This document shows positions 8,978 to 17,654 of a stretch of DNA of 64,000 nt, piece after piece. The stretch spans positions 5,456,001 to 5,520,000 of the forward strand of contig NZ_JAZIFX010000001.1 of assembly GCF_036634175.1 (NCBI RefSeq), read 5' to 3'. Under the pieces are notes generated by a model. The model had not been told where the DNA came from. It saw only the letters and a list, made by a program, of their open reading frames with translations, and did no database searches. Made by a program: the position numbers and the translations under genes. Source of the stretch: Streptomyces sp. P9-A2. GTDB lineage: Bacteria > Actinomycetota > Actinomycetes > Streptomycetales > Streptomycetaceae. How positions within the stretch are numbered: position 1 is the first letter of the stretch; every line of letters begins with the position of its first letter.

Positions 8978-10308
8978 CCCTCCGGCCGCACGCCCTCGTG
9001 CACGCCTGCGCCGTCGCGCTCGCCGCCGGCTGTCTCGCCGCCACCCTGTGGCACGGCATCGCGGAACGCGGTGCCGCCCTCGCCTTCGGCGTCCTCGTCG
9101 CCCTCGGTGAACTCACCCGGCACCACGGACCGCGGCCCCGCGACGGACGGCAGCCCGGCGCAGGAGCGCCGCCGGCCGCCGGAACACAGCCCCGCGACGG
9201 ACCGCGGATCCGGCAGGCCGCGCCGCTCGCCGCCGCCGGGTCACTGGCGTACGCGCTGCTCGGCGAGGCCGGCGGGCGGCCCAGCCACCACGGCGCGGCC
9301 CAGGTCGTCGCCGTGGTCCTCGCCGCCTCGCTGCTCGGCAGCGTGCCGCACATCGGGCGTGGGCGCGGCCCCACCCGCGACCGGCTGGCCCGCCGGACCC
9401 TCACCGTCGGGTTCGTCGCCGTGTGCTTCCAGCCGCTGTACGGCCGGGGGACGTTCGACGACTGGGGCGGCCACGCCCACGCGCTGCTGCTGCTCGCCCT
9501 GCTGTCGCTGTCCGCGCTGTGCGACGCCGTGCTCGCCGCCGTGCTGGCCCATTCCCGCACCGGCTGGCCCTTCCCCCCGGTACTGCGCGACGAACTGCGG
9601 GCGCTGCCCGGCATCGGGGCCGCGGTCGTCGCGACGGGCGCGGTGATGGCGCTCGGCGTCGCGGTCGTGGGGCTGTGGGCGCTGCCCCTGCTCTCCGTGC
9701 CCTTGCTGCTCGCGCAGTTGTCCTACCGGCGGTACGCGGCCGTCCGGGCCACCTACCGGCAGACCATCGCCTCCCTCGCGCGGGCCACCGAGATCGCCGG
9801 CTGCACCCCGGCCGGGCACGCCCGCAGGGTCGCCGACCTCAGCCGGTCGGTGGGCCGGGACCTGGGGCTGAGCGAGCCGGACCTGATGGTGCTGGAGTAC
9901 GCGGCACTGATGCACGACATCGGCCAGCTCAGCCTTGTCGACCCGGTGCCGGCGGGCGCCACCGCCGCCCTGCCGGCCCCGGAACAGCGGCGGATCGCCC
10001 TGCTCGGTGGCGCCGTGGTCCGCCGGACCGGGGTGGACCCGAAGGTGGCCGGGATCGTGGAACGGCAGGCCGAACCCCACCAGGAGCAGCCGCTGGCCGC
10101 GCGGATCGTCCGGGTGGTGAACGCGTACGACGAGAAGTCCCGGGCAGGAGGCCCCGGCGGGCCCCTGACGGCACTGGAGGAACTGCGCCTCGGCACTGCC
10201 GGCGAGTACGCGCCCCAGGTCGTCGAATCCCTGGCCCGGGTGCTGTCCAGGGCAGCCGGGGCAAGGGCGCACGGAGACGGGTACGACGAGGCAGATGGCG
10301 GGTCGTGA
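8974..10308 (+). CDS. Membrane HD-domain protein, degenerate partner of the upstream gene
   Basis: A 444-residue protein with the same plan as its neighbour: N-terminal membrane helices (LWALPLLSVPLLLAQLSYRR precedes the HD region), then an HD-like domain with GHARRV and HDIGQLSL. It lacks the HHHE and GYP motifs of the upstream protein (the matching stretch reads VERQAEPHQEQPLAARI). It is therefore probably catalytically impaired or acts on another substrate. The ATGA overlap with the upstream gene implies translational coupling, so the two products may work together, one as a regulatory subunit. Function is unknown. Confidence 0.8.
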   Translation: MTLRPHALVHACAVALAAGCLAATLWHGIAERGAALAFGVLVALGELTRHHGPRPRDGRQPGAGAPPAAGTQPRDGPRIRQAAPLAAAGSLAYALLGEAGGRPSHHGAAQVVAVVLAASLLGSVPHIGRGRGPTRDRLARRTLTVGFVAVCFQPLYGRGTFDDWGGHAHALLLLALLSLSALCDAVLAAVLAHSRTGWPFPPVLRDELRALPGIGAAVVATGAVMALGVAVVGLWALPLLSVPLLLAQLSYRRYAAVRATYRQTIASLARATEIAGCTPAGHARRVADLSRSVGRDLGLSEPDLMVLEYAALMHDIGQLSLVDPVPAGATAALPAPEQRRIALLGGAVVRRTGVDPKVAGIVERQAEPHQEQPLAARIVRVVNAYDEKSRAGGPGGPLTALEELRLGTAGEYAPQVVESLARVLSRAAGARAHGDGYDEADGGS

Positions 10309-10587
10309 GGCAGTGGGAGGCCGCCGGGGCAGAGCGGGGGCCGGAATGTGAGGATGAGGACGACCTGGGGAACAGGAGATGAGGACGCCTCGGGGGGACG
10401 CCGGGAGGAGGGGCGCGAGGACCGGCGCCCGAGCGCGGCGAGAGCCGCGAACGGGACGGTCTGACCCGGGCGGGTCCGGGGTAACCCATGGGTAATGAGC
10501 GACCTTCCAGCCGTACGTGGTTGGATGCGAAGGAGACGGTGTCCGGGGGCTAGGCCGCCCACCGCACAGAACTGGCAGGCGGGAATA

Positions 10588-11568
10588 GTGAGGATCTTCG
10601 GCAAGGGACGGAACAGGCCCTCCGCCTCCTGGCGGCAGGCCACCGACCGCGCGTTCACACTCATCGGCGACGGCCGTTACGAGGACGCGGGCGCGCTGCT
10701 CACCCGGGCCGCCGATCTGGAGCCCTGGCTGTCGGAGTCCTGGTTCAACCTCGCGCTGCTGCACAAGTTCCGGCACGACTGGGAGCAGGCGCGGGCGGCG
10801 GGCCTCAGGGCCGTGGCCCTGCTCGACCGGGACTCCGGGGCGCCGGACTGGTGGAACGTCGGCATCGCCGCCACCGCCCTGCAGGACTGGCCGCTGGCCC
10901 GCCGCGCCTGGCAGGCCTACGGGCTGAAGGTGCCCGGGAACCCCACCGACTCCGGCGAGCCGCTCGGCATGGATCTGGGCAGCGCGGCGGTACGGCTGTC
11001 CCCGGAGGGGGAGGCCGAGGTCGTCTGGGGACGGCGGCTCGACCCCGCCCGGATCGAGGTGCTGTCCATTCCGCTGCCGTCCTCCGGCCGCCGCTGGGGC
11101 GAGGTCGTCCTGCACGACGGGGTGCCGCACGGTGAGCGGAGCACGGCGGCCGGGCACACCTACCCGGTCTTCGACGAGATCGAGTTGTGGGCGCCCTCAC
11201 CGGTGCCGACCTGGGTGGTCCTGCTGGAGGCCGCGAGCGAGGCCGACCGGGACGCTCTGGAGCAGCTGGCCGCGGACGCCGGGTTCGCCGCCGAGGACTG
11301 GTCGTCGTCGGTGCGGTTGCTGTGCCGGATGTGCTCGGAGTCCCGGATGCCGTCCGACGAGGGCGAGGGCGAGCATCTCGACCCGCACGACCACAGCGAG
11401 CCGGGACATCCCGGGCCGCTCGGCCACCGCACCGACGGGCAGTTGTGGGTGCCCGAGCGCGAGTGCGGACTCGCCGCGCCGCCCTCACTGGTCCGCGGCC
11501 TGCTGGACGGATGGGTCGCGGACAGTCCGGACTCGCGGGACTGGCGGGACCTCGAAGAGGTCTGCTAG
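10588..11568 (+). CDS. Tetratricopeptide-repeat-like protein
   Basis: A 326-residue soluble protein. The first ~120 residues look like TPR helices (DGRYEDAGALLTRAADLEPW, then SWFNLALLHKFRHDWEQARA and DWWNVGIAATALQDW), followed by a domain I do not recognise that contains several Cys and His residues (LLCRMCSESRMPS, then an acidic His-rich stretch). I chose the GTG at 10588; the frame extends to 10495 but those residues look non-coding. No enzyme motif is visible. A scaffold or protein-binding role is the most that can be said. Confidence 0.7.
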   Translation: MRIFGKGRNRPSASWRQATDRAFTLIGDGRYEDAGALLTRAADLEPWLSESWFNLALLHKFRHDWEQARAAGLRAVALLDRDSGAPDWWNVGIAATALQDWPLARRAWQAYGLKVPGNPTDSGEPLGMDLGSAAVRLSPEGEAEVVWGRRLDPARIEVLSIPLPSSGRRWGEVVLHDGVPHGERSTAAGHTYPVFDEIELWAPSPVPTWVVLLEAASEADRDALEQLAADAGFAAEDWSSSVRLLCRMCSESRMPSDEGEGEHLDPHDHSEPGHPGPLGHRTDGQLWVPERECGLAAPPSLVRGLLDGWVADSPDSRDWRDLEEVC

Positions 11569-11705
11569 GCCGTTTTCCGGGCCGGCCGTCGGCCAGGACC
11601 GGGGTCGGCCGTCGGGCAGGACGCGGGCAGGCCGTCGGGCAGGCCGTTCGCCGTACCCTGTAGCAGCACCACATCCCATGTTTTCCAGGAAGGCGTACGT
11701 CGGTC

Positions 11706-12356
11706 ATGGCTCAGCAGGACACCGATCAGCAGCACGCGGGCGTGCTCCCCCTCGACGAGGAGGGGTACGTCATCGACACGGAGGGCTGCGCGGAGCGCGA
11801 GGCCGCCTGGGTCGAGCGCGGCACCTCGCGGCCGATCACCGTGGTCGGCAACCCGGTGCTGCACAAGGAGTGCCGGGACGTCACCGACTTCGGCCCGGAC
11901 TTCCAGCAGCTGGTCGCGGACATGTTCGCCAGCCAGCGCACCGCCGAGGGCGTGGGCCTGGCCGCCAACCAGATCGGCGTCGACCTGAAGGTCTTCGTCT
12001 ACGACTGCCCGGACGACGACGGCGCGCGCCACGTCGGCGTGGTCTGCAATCCCAAACCGGTCGAACTGCCCGCCGAGAAGCGCCGGCTGGACGACACCAA
12101 CGAGGGATGCCTGTCCGTACCCACCGCGTACGCGCCGCTGGCCCGCCCCGACTACGCCGAGGTGACCGGTCAGGACGAGCTGGGCAACCCGGTCAAGGTG
12201 CGCGGCACCGGCTACTTCGCACGGTGTTTGCAGCACGAGACGGATCATCTCTACGGATACCTGTACATCGACCGGCTCTCCAAGCGGGAACGCAAGGACG
12301 CGCTGCGGCAGATGGCCGAGAACGAGCCGCGCTACCCCGTGGTCGCCAACGACTGA
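11706..12356 (+). CDS. def: Peptide deformylase
   Basis: A 216-residue iron/zinc enzyme that removes the formyl group from the N-terminal methionine of new proteins. The three signature motifs are present: [17 protein letters not shown] with the metal-binding Cys, and QHETDHLYG with the two metal His and catalytic Glu. About 45 extra N-terminal residues ([15 protein letters not shown] onward) precede the core, a feature of several Streptomyces paralogues. A strong intrinsic terminator follows at 12422-12470, so the gene is insulated from the terpene cluster. Confidence 0.95.
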   Translation: MAQQDTDQQHAGVLPLDEEGYVIDTEGCAEREAAWVERGTSRPITVVGNPVLHKECRDVTDFGPDFQQLVADMFASQRTAEGVGLAANQIGVDLKVFVYDCPDDDGARHVGVVCNPKPVELPAEKRRLDDTNEGCLSVPTAYAPLARPDYAEVTGQDELGNPVKVRGTGYFARCLQHETDHLYGYLYIDRLSKRERKDALRQMAENEPRYPVVAND

Positions 12357-12421
12357 CCTCGCGTCACCCTCATGACCACCGGGGTTCTTCGGTCCCCCTG
12401 GTCCGCAGAACTCCCTCGCGC

Positions 12422-12470
12422 ACGGCGCCCGTTCCGGTAACCCCTCCGGAACGGGCGCCGTTCGTCTTTT
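12422..12470 (+). terminator. Intrinsic terminator after def
   Basis: A perfect 16-bp stem (12422-12437 pairs with 12446-12461) with an 8-nt loop is followed by TCGTCTTTT. It isolates def from the downstream sesquiterpene genes. The remaining ~210 bp to the synthase start hold its promoter region, where I cannot assign a sigma class. Confidence 0.9.
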
Positions 12471-12679
12471 CGTCAGGCGTTCGACTCCTCGACGGGCCGC
12501 CCGTGCGAAACCGGACACGCAAGGGGAGGTTCTCGGCGTCGCGGGGTAGTGAAAGAGGCAAACGCGTTCCCAGGAGGGTCAGTTGTAGTGCTGAATGGAG
12601 GGGTGGGAATACGCACGGGCGCGCGCCCGGTACGAGGGGAAGAGGCGCACGCCGACTGGCGGCTGAGAGGGGATTGTTC

Positions 12680-13765
12680 GTGCATGCTTTGTCACACGGC
12701 ACCACATCGAAACCGACCACCATCGCAGTTCCACCGGCGCTGTCTCTTCCGGTGATCGAGGCGGCGTTTCCCCGGCAACTCCATCCGTATTGGCCGAAGC
12801 TCCAGGAGGAAACCCGTGCGTGGCTGCTCGAAAAGCGGCTCATGCCGGCGGACAAGGTGGAGGAATATGCCGATGGACTGTGCTACACGGACCTCATGGC
12901 GGGCTACTACACGGGTGCCGCCGACGAGGTCCTCCAGGCGATAGCGGACTACAGCGCGTGGTTCTTCGCCTGGGACGACCGGCACGACCGCGACATCGTG
13001 CACGGCCGCTCCGACGCCTGGCGGCGGCTGAAGGGCCACCTGCACACGGCCCTCGACGGTCCCACGGACCACCTGCGTCACAAGGATGCACTCGTGGCCG
13101 GGTTCGCGGACAGTGTGCGGCGGCTGTACTCGTTCCTTCCGGACACGTGGAACGCCCGGTTCGCCCGGCACTTCCACACGGTGATCGAGGCGTACGACCG
13201 GGAATTCCGCAATCGCACGGAGGGAATCGTCCCCACCGTCGAGGAGTATCTGGAACTGCGCCGGCTCACCTTCGCGCACTGGATCTGGACCGATCTCCTG
13301 GAGCCGAGCGCGGGTTGTGAACTTCCGGACTCCGTCAGGAAGAACCCGTCCTACCGGAAGGCGGCCCTGTTGAGTCAGGAATTCGCCGCCTGGTACAACG
13401 ACCTCTGCTCGCTCCCGAAGGAATTGGCGGGCAACGAGGTGCACAATCTCGGAATCAGTCTCATCGTCCACGAAGGGCTGACCCTCGAAGAGGCGGTCGT
13501 CGATGTGAGGCACCGCGTCGAAAAATGCATCACCGAATTCATCGGCGCAGAACAGGAAGCCTTACGATTCGCCGACGGTCTCGACGACGGCACGGTAGGA
13601 GGAAAGGAACGGGGTGCGGCCGTGCGGGCCTGCCTCGGAAACATGCGGAACTGGTTCAGTTCCGTCTACTGGTTCCACCACGAATCCGGCCGGTACATGG
13701 TCGACAGCTGGGACGACCGGTCCACGCCCCCGTACGTCAACAACGAAGCGGCAGGTGAGAAATGA
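12680..13765 (+). CDS. cyc1: Epi-isozizaene synthase (class I sesquiterpene cyclase)
   Basis: A 361-residue terpene cyclase turning farnesyl diphosphate into (+)-epi-isozizaene, the precursor of albaflavenone. The length equals the S. coelicolor enzyme, and long stretches match it as I remember it, including the C-terminal [14 protein letters not shown]. The aspartate-rich motif is DDRHD at residues 99-103 and the NSE triad is NDLCSLPKE at 240-248. The start is the GTG at 12680 (MHALSHGT), preceded by GAGAGGGG. The gene overlaps the P450 by 4 nt (ATGA), so both enzymes are made together. Confidence 0.96.
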   Translation: MHALSHGTTSKPTTIAVPPALSLPVIEAAFPRQLHPYWPKLQEETRAWLLEKRLMPADKVEEYADGLCYTDLMAGYYTGAADEVLQAIADYSAWFFAWDDRHDRDIVHGRSDAWRRLKGHLHTALDGPTDHLRHKDALVAGFADSVRRLYSFLPDTWNARFARHFHTVIEAYDREFRNRTEGIVPTVEEYLELRRLTFAHWIWTDLLEPSAGCELPDSVRKNPSYRKAALLSQEFAAWYNDLCSLPKELAGNEVHNLGISLIVHEGLTLEEAVVDVRHRVEKCITEFIGAEQEALRFADGLDDGTVGGKERGAAVRACLGNMRNWFSSVYWFHHESGRYMVDSWDDRSTPPYVNNEAAGEK

Positions 13766-15132
13766 CCGTCGAGTCGGTGGAACCCGGAGCGTCCGCGGCG
13801 ACCGCGCTGCGCGAGCCGCCCTTGGCCGGCGGAGGTGTCCCCCTCCTCGGCCACGGCGTGAAGCTGGTGCGCGATCCGCTGGCCTTCATGGCCCAACTGC
13901 GCGATCACGGCGACGTCGTGCGTATCAAGCTCGGACCGAAGACGGTGTACGCCGTCACCACCCCCGCCCTCACCGGGGCGGTGGCGCTGAGCCCCGACTA
14001 CATCATCGCCGGGCCGCTGTGGGAGTCCCTGGAGGACCTGCTCGGCGAGGAGGGCGTCGCCACCGCCAACGGCCCGCTGCACCGGCGTCAGCGCCGCACC
14101 ATCCAGCCCGCGTTCCGGCTCGATGCGATCCCCGCGTACGGGCCGATCATGGCGGAGGAGTCGTACGCGCTGGTGGAGCGCTGGCGCTCCGGCGAGGTAC
14201 TGGACGTCACGGCGGAGTCCTTCCGCGTGGCCGTCCGGATCGCTGCCCGCTGCCTGATGCGCGGCAGCTACATGGACGCCCGGACCGAGCGTATCTGCAC
14301 CGACCTCGCCACGCTGTTCAGCGGTATGTACCAGCGCATGGTGATGCCGCTCGGACCGCTTTATAAGGTGCCGCTTCCGGCCAACCGCGAATTCAACCGG
14401 GCGCTGGCCGATCTGCACGTCCTGGTCGACGAGATCGTCGCCGACCGACGGGCAAGCGGTCAAAAACCGGACGATTTGCTGACGGCTTTGCTTGAGGCGA
14501 AGGACGAGAATGGAGAGTCCATAGGGGAACAGGAGATCCACGATCAGGTCATCGCCATCCTCACCCCTGGCAGCGAAACCATCGGCGCTACCGTCATGTC
14601 GCTCCTCCTGGTTCTCACCGAGCACCCGGAACTCGGCGACAAGATCCGCGACGAGGTGAAAACCGTCGTCGGTGACAGCCCCGTCGCATTCGAGGACGTC
14701 CGAAAGCTGACGTACACCGCGAATGTCGTCACCGAGACCCTGCGGCTGTATCCGGCCGTATGGATATTGACGCGCCGGGCGGTGGCCGACACGGAACTCG
14801 GCGGATACCGCATTCCCCGGGGGGCGGACCTCATCTACAGTCCGTACGCCATCCAGCGCGATGGGCGTTCGTACGAGCGGAACGAGGAGTTCGACCCGGA
14901 CCGCTGGCTTCCGGAGCGGGCCAAGGATGTGCCCAGGTACGCGATGAGCCCGTTCAGCATGGGCAACCGGAAATGCCCCAGTGACCACTTCTCGATGGCC
15001 GAGCTCACGCTCATCACCGCGGCGGTCGCCTCCGCCTACCGGTTCGAGCACGCGCCCGGTTCCGACACCCGGCCCCGGATCGGCATCACCCTCAGGCCGC
15101 GCCGGCTGATGCTGCGGGCGCTGCCCCGCTGA
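13762..15132 (+). CDS. cyp170A1: Cytochrome P450 CYP170A1-type (albaflavenone synthase)
   Basis: A 456-residue P450 that oxidises epi-isozizaene at C5 to albaflavenols and then the ketone albaflavenone. The I-helix carries [13 protein letters not shown], the K-helix ExxR is ETLR, and the heme-ligand loop is [13 protein letters not shown]. The S. coelicolor orthologue also has a second terpene-synthase activity making farnesene; the Asp-rich [11 protein letters not shown] stretch is present here, but activity cannot be judged from sequence. A dyad after the stop probably ends the transcript. Confidence 0.94.
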   Translation: MTVESVEPGASAATALREPPLAGGGVPLLGHGVKLVRDPLAFMAQLRDHGDVVRIKLGPKTVYAVTTPALTGAVALSPDYIIAGPLWESLEDLLGEEGVATANGPLHRRQRRTIQPAFRLDAIPAYGPIMAEESYALVERWRSGEVLDVTAESFRVAVRIAARCLMRGSYMDARTERICTDLATLFSGMYQRMVMPLGPLYKVPLPANREFNRALADLHVLVDEIVADRRASGQKPDDLLTALLEAKDENGESIGEQEIHDQVIAILTPGSETIGATVMSLLLVLTEHPELGDKIRDEVKTVVGDSPVAFEDVRKLTYTANVVTETLRLYPAVWILTRRAVADTELGGYRIPRGADLIYSPYAIQRDGRSYERNEEFDPDRWLPERAKDVPRYAMSPFSMGNRKCPSDHFSMAELTLITAAVASAYRFEHAPGSDTRPRIGITLRPRRLMLRALPR

Positions 15133-15142
15133 CCGGCCGCGC

Positions 15143-15183
15143 GGCGCACGTTCAGGCGGCTTCCGGGCCCCTGAACGTGCGCC
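15143..15183. terminator. Bidirectional terminator between cyp170A1 and the nrdS-type gene
   Basis: GGCGCACGTTCAGG at 15143-15156 is the exact reverse complement of CCTGAACGTGCGCC at 15170-15183. The stem overlaps the last codons of the opposite-strand AraC-family gene (stop at 15152-15154), so the terminator is built into coding sequence. It can serve both converging transcripts. Confidence 0.8.
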
Positions 15184-16114
15184 GGTAGGCGTGCGGGGTC
15201 GTCCCCACGGCACGTACGAAGTGGTGGCGCAGCGCCGCCGCGTTGCCGAATCCCGTACGGCCCGCGACCGCGTCCACCGTCTCGTCGGTCCCCTCCAGCA
15301 GACGCTGGGCGAGCAGCACCCGCTGGCGCAGGATCCAGCGGTACGGCGTGGTGCCGGTCTCCTGCTGGAAGCGGCGGGCGAAGGTGCGCGGGGACATGTG
15401 GGCGCGGGCCGCGAGCTGCTCGACGGTCACCTCCTCGTCGAGGTGCCGCTCCATCCACACCAGCACCTCGGACACGGTGTCGCCGCCGGGCGGCGGCAGC
15501 GGGCGCTCGATGTACTGGGCCTGGCCCCCGTCGCGGTGCGGGGGTACCACCATGCGCCGGGCGATCCGGTTGGCGACCTCGGGGCCCTGCTCCTTGCGCA
15601 CCAGATGCAGACAGGCGTCGATCCCGGCGGCGGTGCCCGCGGAGGTGATCACCGGGTCCTCGTCGACGTAGAGCACATCCGGTTCGACGGTCAGGTGGGG
15701 ATACCTCCTGGTCAGCGCGTCCGCGTGCCGCCAGTGGGCGGCGGCGCGCCGGCCGTCGAGGAGGCCGGCGGCGGCGAGGACGAACACGCCGGAGCAGACG
15801 CTGAGCACCCTGGCCCCGCGGTCCACGCCCCGGCGCAGCGCGTCCAGCAGCTCGGGAGGGAAGTCCCGCGTCTCGTAGCACGACCCGGCGGGCACGGCGA
15901 TGAGGTCCGCAGCCTCCAGCCGGTCCAGGCCGTGCTCGACCTGGATCGAGAAGCCCGTGTTGCTGCGCAGTGAGGGGCCTTCGGCGGAGGCGACCGCGAA
16001 GTCGTAGACGGGCAGGCCGTCGTCGCTGCGGTCGATGCCGAAGACCTCGCAGACGACGCCGAGTTCGAAGGGGTTCACACTGTCGAGCAGGACGGCGGCA
16101 ACATTGCGGAGCAT
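15152..16114 (-). CDS. nrdS: GlxA/AraC-family regulator, NrdS-like
   Basis: A 320-residue regulator. The N-terminal ~180 residues form a DJ-1/PfpI-like amidotransferase fold with the nucleophile-elbow cysteine in SVCSGVFVLAAAG; the C-terminal ~100 residues are an AraC DNA-binding domain (SEVLVWMERHLDEEVTVEQL, then MSPRTFARRFQQETG and FGNAAALRHHF). In S. coelicolor the third gene of the class Ia reductase operon nrdABS encodes an AraC-like protein, and position and strand match. Here 520 bp with an opposite-strand small gene and a mobile-like element separate it from nrdB, so cotranscription is doubtful. Confidence 0.85.
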   Translation of the reverse strand: MLRNVAAVLLDSVNPFELGVVCEVFGIDRSDDGLPVYDFAVASAEGPSLRSNTGFSIQVEHGLDRLEAADLIAVPAGSCYETRDFPPELLDALRRGVDRGARVLSVCSGVFVLAAAGLLDGRRAAAHWRHADALTRRYPHLTVEPDVLYVDEDPVITSAGTAAGIDACLHLVRKEQGPEVANRIARRMVVPPHRDGGQAQYIERPLPPPGGDTVSEVLVWMERHLDEEVTVEQLAARAHMSPRTFARRFQQETGTTPYRWILRQRVLLAQRLLEGTDETVDAVAGRTGFGNAAALRHHFVRAVGTTPHAYRRTFRGPEAA

Positions 16115-16208
16115 GGCTCCAGTGTGCCCCGGTGCTGGCAGTAAATCGAGGGTGCGCGGCAGTCCTGCCACTGTTCGGTAAGGAGTGTCCGGCGCGACAG
16201 TGGTGTCC

Positions 16209-16460
16209 ATGGAGACGACACACGTGGAAGCGCTGATCGGAATGCTGACCGTTCTCGGACTGCTCGTCCTGATGGTCCTCCCCGCCGCCATCGGCATCGC
16301 GCACGAGCGGAGGATCGACCGACAGCTGAAGCGGGCCGGGACCGGCCACGCCGCAGCCGAGGGGCGCCACGCCCCCGCGGGGCCGTCCCGGCCGGAGCGG
16401 ATCCCGGGGCCCTGCCCCGCGCGGAGTGCCACCCCGCACCGCACCGCACGCGCGGCGTGA
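16209..16460 (+). CDS. Small single-span membrane protein
   Basis: An 83-residue protein with one hydrophobic segment (ALIGMLTVLGLLVLMVLPAA, about residues 8-27) followed by a basic, Pro/Ala-rich tail (IAHERRIDRQLKRAG). GC at third codon positions is high, supporting coding. It is divergent from the nrdS-type gene with about 95 bp between starts, and runs against the direction of nrdAB. An in-frame GTG at 16185 is an alternative start. No known family is recognised. Confidence 0.6.
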   Translation: METTHVEALIGMLTVLGLLVLMVLPAAIGIAHERRIDRQLKRAGTGHAAAEGRHAPAGPSRPERIPGPCPARSATPHRTARAA

Positions 16461-16532
16461 GGTACGGGAACCGGCGGGGCCGCACCCGGCGGCCGGCCCG
16501 GGGAGAAGAGACCTCCCGGGCCGGACCGGGTT

Positions 16533-16640
16533 TAGAGCCAATGCCGCTGACTTAACGGCACGCGCAAGCCTTTGACCTGCGGTGATGTCCTCACTGACGG
16601 GCTCTGGAAGACTGCAAAGTCACCGGCATTGGGTCTAGAA
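16533..16640. mobile_element. MITE-like inverted-repeat element (~100 bp)
   Basis: CCAATGCCGCTGACTT (left end, about 16538-16553) and AAGTCACCGGCATTGG (right end, about 16617-16632) are inverted repeats with one mismatch in 16. Both are bordered by TAGA, readable as a short target duplication. No ORF lies inside. Terminal repeats of this look occur on IS elements in actinomycetes, but I cannot name the family. The right end abuts the nrdB stop codon. Confidence 0.65.
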
Positions 16641-17654
16641 CTCCTCGTCCAGGTCGACCGTGCCCTCCACGGCGACCTGGTACGCGGACGGACGCCGCTC
16701 GAAGAAGTTCGTCAGCTCCTGGACCCCCTGGAGCTCCATGAACGAGAACGGGTTGTCCGAGCCGTACACCGGGGCGAAGCCCAGCCGGGTGAGCCGCTGG
16801 TCGGCCACGCACTCCAGGTACTGCCGCATCGACTCGGTGTTCATGCCCGGCAGCCCGTCACCGCACAGGTCGCGCCCGAACTGCAGCTCCGCCTCGACCG
16901 CCTCGCGCAGCATGTCCGTCACCTGCTGCTGAAGCTCGTCGTCGAACAGGTCCGGCTCCTCCTTACGGACGGTGTCGACCACGTCGAAGGCGAAGGACAT
17001 GTGCATCGTCTCGTCCCGGAACACCCAGTTGGTGCCGGTCGCGAGACCGTGCAGCAGGCCCCGGCTGCGGAACCAGTACACGTAGGCGAACGCCCCGTAG
17101 AAGAACAGGCCCTCGATGCACGCGGCGAAGCAGATCAGGTTGAGGAGGAAGCGGCGGCGGTCGGCCCGCGTCTCCAGCCGGTCGAGCTTCTCCACCGAGT
17201 CCATCCACCTGAAGCAGAACTCGGCCTTCTCCCGGATGGACGGGATGTTCTCCACCGCCGCGAACGCGGCCGTCCGGTCCTCCGGATCGGGCAGGTAGGT
17301 GTCCAGCAGGGTCAGATAGAACTGGACGTGCACCGCCTCCTCGAAGAGCTGCCGCGACAGGTACAGCCGCGCCTCCGGGGAGTTGATGTGCTTGTAGAGG
17401 GTGAGCACCAGGTTGTTGGCCACGATCGAGTCGCCGGTGGCGAAGAAGGCCACCAGACGGCCGATCAGGTGCTGTTCGGCGGGGCTCATCTTCGCGAGGT
17501 CGGTGACGTCCGAGTGGAGGTCGACCTCCTCCACGGTCCAGGTGTTCTTGATCGCGTCCCGGTAGCGCTCGTAGAAGTCGGGGTACCGCATGGGGCGCAG
17601 GGTGAGTTCGAAGCCCGGGTCGAGCAGGTTCCGGGTACGGGGTGCGGTGGTCAT
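16635..17654 (-). CDS. nrdB: Class Ia ribonucleotide reductase, small (radical) subunit
   Basis: A 339-residue ferritin-like R2 protein that generates the tyrosyl radical for ribonucleotide reduction. Metal ligands are seen in ATGDSIVANN (Asp75) and EEAVHVQFY (Glu106, His109), with Tyr113 seven residues after Glu106, the E. coli radical-tyrosine spacing. Further ligands are in ACIEGLFFYG and RDETMHMSF. The acidic C-terminus DLDEEF would dock to NrdA. The start overlaps the nrdA stop. The TAG stop lies exactly at the border of the inverted-repeat element, so the end of the gene has survived a nearby insertion. Confidence 0.93.
   Translation of the reverse strand: MTTAPRTRNLLDPGFELTLRPMRYPDFYERYRDAIKNTWTVEEVDLHSDVTDLAKMSPAEQHLIGRLVAFFATGDSIVANNLVLTLYKHINSPEARLYLSRQLFEEAVHVQFYLTLLDTYLPDPEDRTAAFAAVENIPSIREKAEFCFRWMDSVEKLDRLETRADRRRFLLNLICFAACIEGLFFYGAFAYVYWFRSRGLLHGLATGTNWVFRDETMHMSFAFDVVDTVRKEEPDLFDDELQQQVTDMLREAVEAELQFGRDLCGDGLPGMNTESMRQYLECVADQRLTRLGFAPVYGSDNPFSFMELQGVQELTNFFERRPSAYQVAVEGTVDLDEEF

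Noticed and set aside
12680..15132. A larger terpene biosynthetic gene cluster
   Set aside because: The two genes are flanked by a strong terminator on one side and a convergent regulator on the other; no further tailoring genes are adjacent.
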